Shown here one piece after another: positions 36,387 through 46,161 of a stretch of DNA of 64,000 nucleotides; position 1 is the stretch's first letter; every line of letters begins with the position of its first letter. The stretch is from Pusillimonas sp. MFBS29 (GTDB lineage Bacteria; Pseudomonadota; Gammaproteobacteria; Burkholderiales; Burkholderiaceae_B). A program made the position numbers and the translations under genes. The notes under the pieces are model-generated. The model ran no database searches and had not been told where the DNA came from. It worked only from the letters and a program-made list of their open reading frames with translations. The stretch lies in NCBI RefSeq assembly GCF_020687695.1, contig NZ_JAJEWL010000009.1:1-64000 (forward strand). Direction: 5' to 3'.

Positions 36387-36712
36387 CAGAACGGCAGCTT
36401 CATCCCGGGAGGCAGGGGCATGCCGGCCGTGACCGCAGACATTTTTTCCTGGGACGTAGCTTCGGCCTTGCGCAGCGCGTCGTTGAAGGCCGCAGCCACC
36501 AGGTCTTCAAGCATGTCTTTGTCGTCGGCAAGCAGACTGGGGTCTATGGTTACGCGCTTGACGTCGTGACGGCAAGTCATGGAAACCTTGACGAGCCCGC
36601 CACCTGAAGCACCTTCCACAACAATTTCAGCAAGCGCATCTTGCGCCTTCTTCATGTTTTCCTGCATTTGCTGCGCCTGGCGCATCAAGCCGGCGATCTG
36701 GCCTTTCATCAT
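36386..36712 (-). CDS. ybaB: YbaB/EbfC nucleoid-associated protein
   Basis: A 108-residue DNA-binding protein that dimerises into a tweezer shape and shapes the nucleoid in relatives. The family segments are [40 protein letters not shown] and [17 protein letters not shown]. It lies between dnaX (42 bp upstream) and recR (1-bp overlap), the usual place, and is probably co-transcribed with both. Confidence 0.95.
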   Translation of the reverse strand: MMKGQIAGLMRQAQQMQENMKKAQDALAEIVVEGASGGGLVKVSMTCRHDVKRVTIDPSLLADDKDMLEDLVAAAFNDALRKAEATSQEKMSAVTAGMPLPPGMKLPF

Positions 36713-36754
36713 GATGGGTATTTCCTGAACATAAAAAATATAAAAAACTGCGCC

Positions 36755-38671
36755 TTATGCCACCTTACGCAGGGGCGTGGCGCTGATGGAGCCCGGTACC
36801 ATCCGGGCACCAAACTCGGAGATGAGCGTCTGGACGAAGGGATCGTTGACCGCAGCCTGCTCGGCTTCTTGCTGACGTATGGCTTTCTGGGCTTGCTCAA
36901 CCGCATGAGCCGTTTCATCGCCGGTGGTACCGTATTCGATATTCAAGCGAATCACAGTACCGAAATGTTCTGACAAAACGGTTTGCAGGCGCTGCCTGCC
37001 CGCACTGTCTTCCCGGGACAATATCGCCACACGCAAGGTGACTTGTTCGCCATCGATACCCACCCACTCGCTTTGACGGGCCAACTCGGCAGCCCAGCCC
37101 GTGACCGGAAGCACTGCGGCCAGCGCAGGCCAGTCCTGGGCCGTCATACCCTTCAGGCGCGGCCCTTTGGTTTTCTTGCGTTCGCCCATAAGTGCCGCCG
37201 GAACAGCGTCGTCGGGCACGGCGTCAATTTCCGGGAAGTCATCCGGTACGAATGATGCTTCCTGGAAGTCGTCGGGCGGGCCATCGTAGGCAGACATGTC
37301 GGCGGGTTCGAGACGCGCATCGTCGTCAGTCGCCTCGACGGGCTGCATAGTTTCGAACTGGTTGTCATCGGCCGCCGCTTCAGCCGCCGGTTCGTAAACG
37401 GGGCTGGCCTGCCCGGCCGGTTCAGCCTGTTCGGCGTAGCCTTCCGGCGTTTCTTCCCATGCCGGAATATCGGCGGCATCGGGTGCGGCCTGGCTCTCGG
37501 GCGCCGGATCAGGCTCAGTGTTGGGTGCAACGGCCTGTGTTTTGGTGTCGTCGGTGCCGGACGGTGGCGCAGGAGGCGGCACCGTACCTGCGGGAACCAG
37601 CGCAAGCATGCGCAGGCAGGCCATGACGAAGCCGGCATATTCATCGGGCGCCAGCGACAGTTCGCCGCGGCTATGTACCGCCACTGAGTAAAACAACTGG
37701 GTCTGATCGGGATGCATGGCTGCGGCCAGCCGGACAATGTCGTCAGCAAGCGGGTCGTCGGTAGCGATGGCTCCCGGAATGCGCTGCTGAATGGCAACTC
37801 GCGACAACAGCACGGCCAGGTCAGCCAGTGCGCCTGAATACGACAGCCCGCGCGAGGCCAGTTCATCAGCCACTTTCAGTACCTGAGCCGCATCGCCGGC
37901 AGCCAGCCCACCCAGCAAAGTGACCAGATGCTGCTGATCTATGGTGCCCAGCATGCCCTGCACTGCCTCGCCCGTAAGGTTGCCGGCGCTATAGGCAATA
38001 GCCTGATCGGTCAGGGACAGCGCATCGCGCATGGATCCGGATGCCGCCTGCGCCAGCAATCGCAAGGCGGAGACCTCGTACTGCATGCCCTCTTGGCCCA
38101 GAACCTCTTGCAGGTGTTCTACGATGGATTCGGCCGTCATCTGCTTCAGATTGAATTGCAGACAGCGCGACAGCACCGTTACGGGAATTTTCTGGGGATC
38201 GGTCGTGGCAAGGATGAACTTAACGTGCGGCGGCGGCTCTTCCAGCGTTTTCAGCATGGCATTGAACGCATGACCGGTCAGCATGTGGACTTCGTCGATC
38301 ATGTAGACCTTGAAGCGGCCACTGCTGGGCGCATACACCGCCTGCTCGAGCAACTGCGTCATTTCATCGACACCGCGATTGGACGCGGCATCGAGCTCGA
38401 CATAATCAACAAAGCGACCGACATCAATTTCGGTACACGCCTGGCAATGCCCGCAGGGCGTAGCGGTAATGCCGGATTCGCAGTTAAGCGATTTGGCAAG
38501 TATGCGCGACAAGGTCGTTTTGCCCACCCCACGCGTGCCGGTGAACAACCAGGCGTGATGCAGACGTTGCGTGGACAGCGCGTGCGTGAGCGCACGAACC
38601 ACGTGATCCTGGCCTATTAGGGTCTCAAACGAACGTGGCCGCCATTTACGCGCCAGTACCAGATAAGTCAT
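36755..38671 (-). CDS. dnaX: DNA polymerase III subunits tau/gamma
   Basis: A 638-residue clamp-loader ATPase. The AAA module shows Walker A WLFTGTRGVGKTTLSR (about 40-55), a four-cysteine zinc site CESGITATPCGHCQAC, Walker B VYMIDEVHMLTG and the sensor LATTDPQKIPVTVLSRCLQF. A proline/alanine/acidic-rich linker (about 365-500) precedes the C-terminal tau domain that contacts the polymerase. No E. coli-like A-AAA-AAG slippery site was found, so a separate gamma form is not supported. The 4.5S RNA gene lies 87 bp upstream on the same strand. Confidence 0.96.
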   Translation of the reverse strand: MTYLVLARKWRPRSFETLIGQDHVVRALTHALSTQRLHHAWLFTGTRGVGKTTLSRILAKSLNCESGITATPCGHCQACTEIDVGRFVDYVELDAASNRGVDEMTQLLEQAVYAPSSGRFKVYMIDEVHMLTGHAFNAMLKTLEEPPPHVKFILATTDPQKIPVTVLSRCLQFNLKQMTAESIVEHLQEVLGQEGMQYEVSALRLLAQAASGSMRDALSLTDQAIAYSAGNLTGEAVQGMLGTIDQQHLVTLLGGLAAGDAAQVLKVADELASRGLSYSGALADLAVLLSRVAIQQRIPGAIATDDPLADDIVRLAAAMHPDQTQLFYSVAVHSRGELSLAPDEYAGFVMACLRMLALVPAGTVPPPAPPSGTDDTKTQAVAPNTEPDPAPESQAAPDAADIPAWEETPEGYAEQAEPAGQASPVYEPAAEAAADDNQFETMQPVEATDDDARLEPADMSAYDGPPDDFQEASFVPDDFPEIDAVPDDAVPAALMGERKKTKGPRLKGMTAQDWPALAAVLPVTGWAAELARQSEWVGIDGEQVTLRVAILSREDSAGRQRLQTVLSEHFGTVIRLNIEYGTTGDETAHAVEQAQKAIRQQEAEQAAVNDPFVQTLISEFGARMVPGSISATPLRKVA

Positions 38672-38758
38672 GCGGGGAGCTTAAGCAGAGAGCGATCGGA
38701 TCGATAAAGGAAAAGTGTACCGGATTCGATGCCGCTTGGGGTATTCGGGGGGATATGA

Positions 38759-38867
38759 GGCGGGCATGAAGAGGCGAGCCTGACTTCGGCACTGACCCTA
38801 AGCGACTATGGCTGCTTCGTTCCCGACCTGACCAGTTTCACCGCCGGACCATGCGAAGGGGCCCGCC
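38759..38867 (-). ncRNA. ffs: 4.5S RNA, the signal recognition particle RNA (bacterial small type)
   Basis: The minus strand contains GGTCAGGTCGGGAACGAAGC followed by AGCC, the conserved Ffh-binding hairpin region of 4.5S RNA (E. coli has GGTCAGGTCCGGAAGGAAGCAGCC). The ends pair as GGCGGGC (38867-38861) with GCCCGCC (38765-38759), closing a long hairpin of 109 nt. A TAAACT -10-like hexamer lies seven bases before the 5' end. The gene fills the gap between the addA-like gene (10 bp) and dnaX (87 bp). It directs membrane proteins to FtsY and the Sec machinery with Ffh. Confidence 0.93.
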
Positions 38868-38877
38868 AGACTGAAGT

Positions 38878-41800
38878 TTAACAGGACTTGCCTGCTCGTG
38901 CCGGCGGCACGTCCTGCATGTACTCGACCCAAAGGTCGGCCCGGGGAAAATACAGCGCGCCGCGTGCCGGGCGACCATCAATCGCACTGACGTGCGCACA
39001 GTAGCGCTGTATCTGGTCGCGATAGCGGTCACGCATGCGCGCCGCAAAACTCTCAAGCGTTTCACTCTCTTGCGGGATGCCGGTCTTGTAATCCACCACC
39101 AGCCAGTCATGCTCTTGCGAAATGGCCAGGTCGATGACGGAAACCCGTCCGCTCAGGTCCAGCAAGGACCACTCGCGATGCGCCCTGGCCACCCCCAGCA
39201 GCCAGGCACCCCGTTCGCTCCCTATCGTGGCCACCAGCGTGTCACGCAGGACTTGTGCCCCGGCATCGAGTGCGGAGGTGGCCAGTCCTGCCCGCGCCAG
39301 CTGCTTGCGAAACACCGGTATGGTGTCATCAAGCCGGCGGATCGGCCAGGACGCCATGCCTTCGTTGCCCAGCCTTTCCAGCCAGGCGTGAGCCACCGTG
39401 CCGATCACGCTTTCGTCGCCCGATTCGACTCGCCACTGCCATGGAGTGCCCTGCCCTGCAGGCACAGCAGTCGCCTGAACCTCTGGCACGCTGTCGGGCG
39501 TCATGCGCCGCAACAGACGGCCGGCCGGTGCATCCGCGGCGCCTGACACGCCGTCAACCGCCTCGAGATCGGAGGCTTCGGGCAGATCGGGCATCCGGAT
39601 ATGCTCCCACAACCGCCCCAGCAGAGAACTGCCGGCCGGCAGCTTGATGCCCGTCTTGTCATCCAGGCCGACTACACCAATGAGATGCAGCTCCTGCCGC
39701 GCCCTGGTCAGGGCAACATACAGCAGACGGTCTGTTTCGTAAGCAGCCCGTTTCTTTTCACGCTCGGCCAGATAAATCGACACAGGATCATGCTCTTCTG
39801 CAGTCTTGTGCTTGATGGGTCCGAGCAGCAACTGCCCGCCCGACATCTCGAAACGCATGAGCGGCGCCGTGTCGGCGCGCGGGCGTTTATGCATTCCAGC
39901 CAGAATGACAGTTTCGAACTCCAGCCCTTTGGACTTATGTATGGTCATGACTTCGACGGCACGGCCGCTGCTGCTTGGGGCGGCATACAGCTTGGCCAGC
40001 CGGTCTTCCAGGGCGACCGGATTCAGACCACCATAGGGGGCAAGCTCTTCGATAAGGCGCAGCAGGCGCTCGGCGTCTGCCCTGTCGCTGGCGCCAGGGT
40101 AGATATCGGCGCCGCCCAGGGCCAGCCAGCGTGTTTCAAGCCAGGCTGCAAAAGGCAGGGTACCTGAAGCATTGCCATCATCAAGCAGGATGCTTGCGGC
40201 ATGACGCAAGCGCCGGGCGTCGTCTTCATGAATACCAGGCTGGCCGGCCGCATCGCGTGCAAGCCAGGCGGCCAGCAATGTCGGGACGGCAGCAGTCAGA
40301 TCTGCTCCAAACACGGCATGCAGGCTGTTCAGCGTCAGCCCGCAAAGAGGCGAACGCAGCACCGACAGCCAGGCCAATCGGTCGCCGGCGTGCGACAGCG
40401 CCCGGGCAAGCTGTGCCAGGTCTATAACAACCTGGCGCGACTGCAAGGACACAAGCTCGACCGCACGGCAGGGAATATCTTCCTGCGCCAGACGGTGCAC
40501 AATCGCATCGAGATGACTGCGGGCCCTGACCAGAATGGCAACCGGATGAGGACTGTCGGGATATTGCTGCAAGGCTTGCCTGGCCAGATGTATGGCGACA
40601 GATTCGGCCGCTGTCACCGGATCGTCAGCCTCATCGGCATTGTCCTTGTCCTGCCATATCGGGTGAAACTGCACGCCCAGACCATCCACACCGTCCTGGA
40701 ATGCCACCGACGGCGTATAAGTGATCGCCCCCAGTCCGCCATGATTCTCGGCCGGGAAGACGAGCCCGCAAGTGGCATTGACCCAATCCACCAGATTGGC
40801 CTGCGAGCGGAAGTTGTCGGTAAGCTCCAGCGCCGTCAAGGTGATGTCGCCCAGCCCCTGCTCTTTCACCTTCAGAAAGCAAGCCACATCGGCCTTGCGG
40901 AAGCGATAGATGGATTGCATGGGGTCGCCCACAAGGAACAATGTACGTCCGTCACCCGTTTGCCAGCCTGAAGTCAGGCGCTCGAGCAGATCGATCTGTG
41001 ATTGGCTCGTGTCCTGGAATTCGTCTATCAATATGTGCCGTATGCTCGTATCGAGAGCGAGCAACAGGTCGGTGGGATCATCGGCATGACCGAGAGCCTG
41101 CAGGGCGCGCTGCGCAATCTCGGCGAAGTCCACCTCGGCCGCCTCGGTAAAACGCAGGTTCAGTTGCGCCGCAGCCAGCCACAGCACCTCGACCAGCAAA
41201 AGCAGGACTTCGTGCTGTTCGTCGGTATAGCCTTCGGCCGGTGCAAGCCGTATGCCTGCCAGCATGGCGACCCAGTCCTCCGAGTCGGACGCAGCATTGA
41301 GCCATTGCAGAAACTCGTCCTTGTAGGCAGCCTTGGCTTCGAACCCTTCCTTGATGGTGACACGACGGCGCAGGGTATTCTTGCCGGTCAGCAGAACATT
41401 GGCCAAGGCCTGCCACTGCTCCAGACTCGCCATATCGGTTCCGAACGGAGCCCCCTCCCAAAACTGCAAGGCTTCCAGGCTGGCGCCGTTCCCGGCTGCG
41501 GCCAGGACATTTGCAGCCCTTGAAACACAGGGCGCCAACGCCTGCGCCCACCCTGCAGGCATCGCCTGTGCCAATGCCGTCAGATCGGCCACGACGGCGC
41601 TGTCCAGGTTGTCCAGCAAGACGTCGACATCCGCCCCCTGCCCCAGCAATGGCAACCACTGATCCCTGCTGGCCAGCATATCGGCCAGCAACTCCTGTGC
41701 TGCGCGGACGTCCACATCCATGTGCGCGATCAGGCCTGCCACGGCGGCATTGTCATCAGCCATGGCCAGCGTCGCCTGCGCGGCGGCCTCGTAGTGCTCC

Positions 41801-42243
41801 CGCGCATTGTCGGTGATGGCGGGCACGCCACCCAATGATGTCAGCCAGGGCATGGCGCGTACCAGCCAGGTGCAGAAAGAGTCTATGGTGCGGATGCTGA
41901 GTCTGGCCGGGTACTCCAGCAGATCCCAGCCCAGCTCTCGATCACGTTGCAAAACGGCTTGCGCAAGCTGCCAGCCGCGCAGCTTGTAAGGTTCTGCAGG
42001 CTGCGGGCCCATACCCGCCTGCAGCTTGGCCAGAACGCGGGCATGCATTTCCGAAGCCGCCTTGCGGGTGAACGTGATGGATACGATTTCTTCCGGACGG
42101 TTTACCGTCGCCAGCAAGGCCAGAATCCGGTCTGTAAGCAACTCGGTTTTCCCCGAGCCGGCCGGGGCCTGGATAAGGAAGGAACGCGAAGGATCTATCG
42201 CCGCAGCGCGTACCGCACTATCGCTGGGTTGCTTAATCGACAC
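38878..42243 (-). CDS. AddA/RecB-like UvrD-family helicase with C-terminal nuclease domain
   Basis: A 1121-residue superfamily 1A helicase for double-strand break end processing. Walker A FLIQAPAGSGKTELLTDRIL is at about 23-42, motif Ia SITFTRKAASEM near 55, motif II ILIDEFQDTSQSQ near 390, and motif V/VI regions MTIHKSKGLEFETVIL and LLYVALTRARQELHLIG. The C-terminal RecB-type nuclease has IDLAISQEHDWLVVDYKTG with the D and D-x-K residues near 1050. It overlaps the following partner gene's stop by 11 bp (the partner is upstream in transcription). Function would be like AddAB or RecBCD; Chi recognition cannot be judged. Confidence 0.88.
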   Translation of the reverse strand: MSIKQPSDSAVRAAAIDPSRSFLIQAPAGSGKTELLTDRILALLATVNRPEEIVSITFTRKAASEMHARVLAKLQAGMGPQPAEPYKLRGWQLAQAVLQRDRELGWDLLEYPARLSIRTIDSFCTWLVRAMPWLTSLGGVPAITDNAREHYEAAAQATLAMADDNAAVAGLIAHMDVDVRAAQELLADMLASRDQWLPLLGQGADVDVLLDNLDSAVVADLTALAQAMPAGWAQALAPCVSRAANVLAAAGNGASLEALQFWEGAPFGTDMASLEQWQALANVLLTGKNTLRRRVTIKEGFEAKAAYKDEFLQWLNAASDSEDWVAMLAGIRLAPAEGYTDEQHEVLLLLVEVLWLAAAQLNLRFTEAAEVDFAEIAQRALQALGHADDPTDLLLALDTSIRHILIDEFQDTSQSQIDLLERLTSGWQTGDGRTLFLVGDPMQSIYRFRKADVACFLKVKEQGLGDITLTALELTDNFRSQANLVDWVNATCGLVFPAENHGGLGAITYTPSVAFQDGVDGLGVQFHPIWQDKDNADEADDPVTAAESVAIHLARQALQQYPDSPHPVAILVRARSHLDAIVHRLAQEDIPCRAVELVSLQSRQVVIDLAQLARALSHAGDRLAWLSVLRSPLCGLTLNSLHAVFGADLTAAVPTLLAAWLARDAAGQPGIHEDDARRLRHAASILLDDGNASGTLPFAAWLETRWLALGGADIYPGASDRADAERLLRLIEELAPYGGLNPVALEDRLAKLYAAPSSSGRAVEVMTIHKSKGLEFETVILAGMHKRPRADTAPLMRFEMSGGQLLLGPIKHKTAEEHDPVSIYLAEREKKRAAYETDRLLYVALTRARQELHLIGVVGLDDKTGIKLPAGSSLLGRLWEHIRMPDLPEASDLEAVDGVSGAADAPAGRLLRRMTPDSVPEVQATAVPAGQGTPWQWRVESGDESVIGTVAHAWLERLGNEGMASWPIRRLDDTIPVFRKQLARAGLATSALDAGAQVLRDTLVATIGSERGAWLLGVARAHREWSLLDLSGRVSVIDLAISQEHDWLVVDYKTGIPQESETLESFAARMRDRYRDQIQRYCAHVSAIDGRPARGALYFPRADLWVEYMQDVPPARAGKSC

Positions 42244-44887
42244 GTGGGTACTCCTCGTTCAGGCGCAACAAAGGCAAGACATCGCAATACTGTATGTCAT
42301 CTTTTCGCAGACTATGGTTGCGCGCTACACCCGCTGCGTATTCATCGGCCATCAAACAGATGACATCGCGCCATTGCTGCATCAGCTGATCCCAGCTGTA
42401 CGCCGCAAAGGCCGGCCAGTCGGACAATCCGGCCAGCCCCTCAAAACCGTAATCGGCATCAGCCAGCCCCTTGACCTGAACTTCGCGGGCATGCAGCCGT
42501 GCCAGCACCAGTGCGGCCACACGGGCATCGTCTTGCGCGAGCACCGAAGCATAAAACGGCAGTTGCAAGCCCACCGGGCGCTCACGCATCCAGTCGGATT
42601 TGGGGTCCAGGCGCCCGCCACCCGACTTGTAGTCGATAACGGCCAGGCGCCCGTCAGCCAGCTCATCTATGCGATCCAGGCGCAGGCTGAGCTGCAGCGC
42701 CCCGTGCGACCACGCATAAGTTTGCTCGACATCACGCACCCGAAATGGTTCACGCGTCAGTTCAAGCAGCAGCCATTTCTGCAGCACACCCGTCGTGCGT
42801 TCCGTTTCCATCCGGCGGACCGCCGGCGCATAGTCCTGCAGGCACTCATCTGCCGCCTGTTGCACGGATGGTTCCAGCAGCGACTGCAAGCCGCCATTTG
42901 CCTGCAGATCAAACAGTGCCTGCTGGTCTGCGAGCATGCGCCACACCAGCTCTATGGCCCGGTGCAGCAACAGTCCGCGGGCGTTCTGGTCAGACAGCTG
43001 GGCGTAGTCAGGCAGCTCGCTTGCACCCAATCGGTACTTGGCAAATGCCCATAAAGGATTGCGCGCCTGCGTGTCGATGACAGCAATCCCGCCACGGGTC
43101 AGCGCACCAGCCTGCACGGGCGGGCCTTGTTCATCACGAACACATTCCAGCGTGATGGGCCGAGGCTCCCGGGCACGCAGTTCCCTGGGGCTGGCTTCAA
43201 TATCTGCAATGCAGGGACTGGGGCGCAACTCACGCTCGCCTTCGTACTCGGCATGGCTCAGCCACACTTGCGGCGCACTGGCGAGCAGGCTTTGATAAAG
43301 CGTTCTGGCCCAATGCAATTCGCGCTCTGGTGTCGCGCGTGGCGCACGCGCCTGACGCAATGCGGCCAGTGGAATGAATGGATTGGGCCTGGGTGGAGCC
43401 GGCAGCACCTCATCGGTCAGTCCCAGTACCCATACGCCATCCCAGCGCCCACCCTCAGACTCCAGCAAGCCCAGCACATCCAGTCTTGCCGCCGGATCCC
43501 GCTGAGGTTGAAACGGAGTTTCACGGGCAAGGCGCTGCAACAGGCTCACGGCGGTCGTCATGCTTACGTTGCCCATGACACGCGCCTGGCGCGCAAGACT
43601 GTCCATCAGTCCATCAAAGGCTTCCAGCTGTTGAAAGGCATGGCTATCCAGCACGGCTTGTCCGGGATAGCCCAGAATCTGCAAGCCCTGCCGGAAGCGC
43701 CGCACCCAGACATCAACGGTGGCCGGCCCTGACTGCCCGGACATCAAGGCGTGGCTGTCGTGCCAGGCCGTAGCAAGTTCAGGCGCATGCTGAGCCAGCA
43801 GCTCTGCAAACGACGTTGCAGACACACCCATTACGGCACGCCGACGCCAAAACGCATCGATGGCAGCCCGACCTGAAGCCTCGCGGCCGGCACCGGCACA
43901 TGCACCGGCCAGCAAAGCGGGCCCGAGGTCGGCAGGTGCGCAGGAATTCCTGATGGTAAAACCGGCCAGCACACGCAGCCATGCCAGGGCAGCCGCGACC
44001 AGAGGCCATTCATTCATGGCGCGTGCAACTGCAACGTTATAAGGCAGTACCTGGCCTTGTTCGTCGAGCAGGCCGCTCCGAAGACAGCGATGGGCAAGCA
44101 CCACGTCAGCCTCCAGCCGGGCGGCCACTATGGCATAGCGGCCCTGCGGATGCATCTGCAACTGGTCGGCAGCCCATTGCACCGCCAGCCGCCATTCGTC
44201 GTCAGGACCTGGTGCCACCACTCGTTTCACGGTATCCGCCATCTGGACGGGTGCACTCAACACCGCAAGCCTGACCCCCTGCTCCTGCAGGGCGAGCAGC
44301 ATATCGGACAAGCGGGGCGAAAACTCGTTGAATCCGGCCAGCACTATTGTGCCCGCCGGCGCCTGGAGCATGCCGTCGCGCACTGCCTGGACGATGCGAC
44401 CATAGGCAAGGTTGGCGTCCTCCATGTCCAGCTGTGCCAACTGCTTTCGATAGCGTTCGCGCCAGTCCAGAAAATGCTGGTAGTCGCTGGTCTCCGTGCC
44501 TTGCGCGGGTTGTATGTGCCAATCGTCGATCAGTCGGTCAGCTTCGGCAGCCAGTCTGGCCGCCTGGGCAACGTCGAGCAGGGCCCGCTCGGATTCAGCT
44601 TCTGCAATCACTTGCTTCCAGAGCCACTGCGCCCCGAAGGCATCCAGCGTGTGGGAAGCGAGGCCACAATCGGGTACGAAGGAAAGCTGATCGGCGGCTC
44701 GCCGCAGCCAGCCTGACAGGGGCACGATATCGGGTACGGCCATCACGCTGCGTCCGGGGCTCAGCGATGCCGACAGATCGGCAAGAATGCGGCGCGCGTG
44801 ACGATTATTGACGGTCAGCACCAGTACGTCCTGGGCTTCCAGCCTTGCGAGCTCATCCAGCGTGATGGGTGGGAATAGGTCTGTCAT
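42233..44887 (-). CDS. AddB-like PD-(D/E)XK nuclease partner (putative DNA repair protein)
   Basis: An 884-residue protein from the ATG at 44887 (MTDLFPP); an ATG at 44917 would add ten residues. The N-terminal part resembles an inactivated helicase fold (VLVLTVNNRHARRILADL, PLSGWLRRAADQL) without a Walker A lysine. The C-terminal nuclease has LRLDRIDELADGRLAVIDYK (Asp, and D-x-K) followed by QLPFYASVLAQ. The pairing with an AddA-like helicase, overlapping by 11 bp, supports a two-subunit end-resection complex. It is the family I know from betaproteobacteria as 'probable DNA repair protein'. No AddB-type iron-sulfur cysteine set was confirmed. Confidence 0.82.
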   Translation of the reverse strand: MTDLFPPITLDELARLEAQDVLVLTVNNRHARRILADLSASLSPGRSVMAVPDIVPLSGWLRRAADQLSFVPDCGLASHTLDAFGAQWLWKQVIAEAESERALLDVAQAARLAAEADRLIDDWHIQPAQGTETSDYQHFLDWRERYRKQLAQLDMEDANLAYGRIVQAVRDGMLQAPAGTIVLAGFNEFSPRLSDMLLALQEQGVRLAVLSAPVQMADTVKRVVAPGPDDEWRLAVQWAADQLQMHPQGRYAIVAARLEADVVLAHRCLRSGLLDEQGQVLPYNVAVARAMNEWPLVAAALAWLRVLAGFTIRNSCAPADLGPALLAGACAGAGREASGRAAIDAFWRRRAVMGVSATSFAELLAQHAPELATAWHDSHALMSGQSGPATVDVWVRRFRQGLQILGYPGQAVLDSHAFQQLEAFDGLMDSLARQARVMGNVSMTTAVSLLQRLARETPFQPQRDPAARLDVLGLLESEGGRWDGVWVLGLTDEVLPAPPRPNPFIPLAALRQARAPRATPERELHWARTLYQSLLASAPQVWLSHAEYEGERELRPSPCIADIEASPRELRAREPRPITLECVRDEQGPPVQAGALTRGGIAVIDTQARNPLWAFAKYRLGASELPDYAQLSDQNARGLLLHRAIELVWRMLADQQALFDLQANGGLQSLLEPSVQQAADECLQDYAPAVRRMETERTTGVLQKWLLLELTREPFRVRDVEQTYAWSHGALQLSLRLDRIDELADGRLAVIDYKSGGGRLDPKSDWMRERPVGLQLPFYASVLAQDDARVAALVLARLHAREVQVKGLADADYGFEGLAGLSDWPAFAAYSWDQLMQQWRDVICLMADEYAAGVARNHSLRKDDIQYCDVLPLLRLNEEYPRVD

Positions 44888-44940
44888 GGGTCGAGGCGCG
44901 CCTGGCCGATTCTGCAACAGACCTATTCTAACGACTTCCT

Positions 44941-46161
44941 TTACGGTTCCATCACATCGCGCACAGTTGTTGCCAGTGCCCTTGCAAATTCAGGATCGTT
45001 GATATGCCACGGCAGTTTTTCCAGCCGGTGCCGGTCGGTAGCTACAAAATGGCGCTCTATCGCAGAAAACAGCGCCTGGTCGGCATCCGGATCATGGAAT
45101 GGCGCGCCAGGCCTATCGATGGCAGACAGGCCCTGCATGGGCAGCAACAAACGCACGATGCCCGGCGACTGATTCAACCGCAAGGCAATATGCTCGCCCG
45201 CCCGCTCCAGCTCGGCCGCTGTACTGCGCATCAGGGTAACGTGGGCATTATGCGTATGAAAAAGACGATCGGCATGGCGGACCGGTATGGTGTCGCGCGC
45301 CCCCCAGTTGATCATGTCGAGCGCGCCGACGGAACCTATCCAGGGCAGGCCCAGCTCGGCCGCCGCAGCAAGCCTGTCAGGACCCGCGTCGCAGACCCCG
45401 CCGGCCAGATGCTGGCCCACCTCGGTCGTGGTGATATCAACGATGGCGCGAAGCAACCCGGAATGGGCCAGGGACTCCATGGTCCGGCCACCTATGCCAT
45501 TGGCATGGAACACCTGGCAATCGTAATCAGAGTCAAGTAACCGTGTAACGGCTTGCACGCACTCGGTGGTGACGCCAAACATGGTCAGACCAATAGCGGG
45601 GAGCTCGTCGGTTGCAGGCTCGGGCACCGGGTGCTGGACCATGCCGACCATGGCATGTGCTGCGTTGGCCAGCACCATGCGTGACAGGCGGTTGATGCCT
45701 GCCAGGTCGGTCACCGGGTTCAGCATCATGATGTCGTATACGTCGACAAAGGGTGCAACGTTGCCCGCGGCAAGCGTAGACACCAGTAGCTTGGGCATGC
45801 CATAAGGCAATACCTGCAAGGCGGGTGCCAGCATGGAAGTACCACCCGATCCGCCTATGCCCAGAACGCCCAGGATCTGCCCTGCCTTGCTGCGGTCACC
45901 GATCAGGCGGCGCAAGGCCTGACCCATTGCAATCACCGCGGCACCCCTGTCGGTGCCACCCAGCACATGCCCGGCACCCGATTCATGGTAAGCGGCCACA
46001 TCGGAGGCAGACAGGTCGGCCTGGCCTGCCGTGCCGCGGGTGCTGATGTCTACCGTGAGCACGGGCAGGCCGGCCTGTCTGATCAACCTGGCCAGATACG
46101 TAAGTTCATCGGCCTTGGTATCAAAGGTTCCGACCACCCAGACGGATGGTGTTGTCGTCAT
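44941..46161 (-). CDS. UPF0261 / Tm-1-like ATP-binding domain protein
   Basis: A 406-residue protein with all the family hallmarks: VWVVGTFDTKADELTYLA at the N-terminus, a glycine-rich GVLGIGGSGGTSMLAPAL near 98, LNPVTDLAGINRLSR, FHANGIGGRTME and VDITTTEVGQHLAGGVCDAG. It corresponds to the N-terminal half of the plant Tm-1 protein, where this part binds ATP and blocks a tobamovirus helicase; the native enzymatic role is not known to me. The gene overlaps the SRPBCC gene by 1 bp and is last in a three-gene operon whose first gene matches the other half of Tm-1. Cytoplasmic. Confidence 0.88.
   Translation of the reverse strand: MTTTPSVWVVGTFDTKADELTYLARLIRQAGLPVLTVDISTRGTAGQADLSASDVAAYHESGAGHVLGGTDRGAAVIAMGQALRRLIGDRSKAGQILGVLGIGGSGGTSMLAPALQVLPYGMPKLLVSTLAAGNVAPFVDVYDIMMLNPVTDLAGINRLSRMVLANAAHAMVGMVQHPVPEPATDELPAIGLTMFGVTTECVQAVTRLLDSDYDCQVFHANGIGGRTMESLAHSGLLRAIVDITTTEVGQHLAGGVCDAGPDRLAAAAELGLPWIGSVGALDMINWGARDTIPVRHADRLFHTHNAHVTLMRSTAAELERAGEHIALRLNQSPGIVRLLLPMQGLSAIDRPGAPFHDPDADQALFSAIERHFVATDRHRLEKLPWHINDPEFARALATTVRDVMEP

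Noticed and set aside
37150-37200. Possible programmed frameshift in dnaX (CGC AAG AAA ACC AAA)
   Set aside because: The E. coli slippery heptamer A-AAA-AAG is absent, and no stop in the shifted frame with a supporting hairpin was recognised. A gamma form is not supported.
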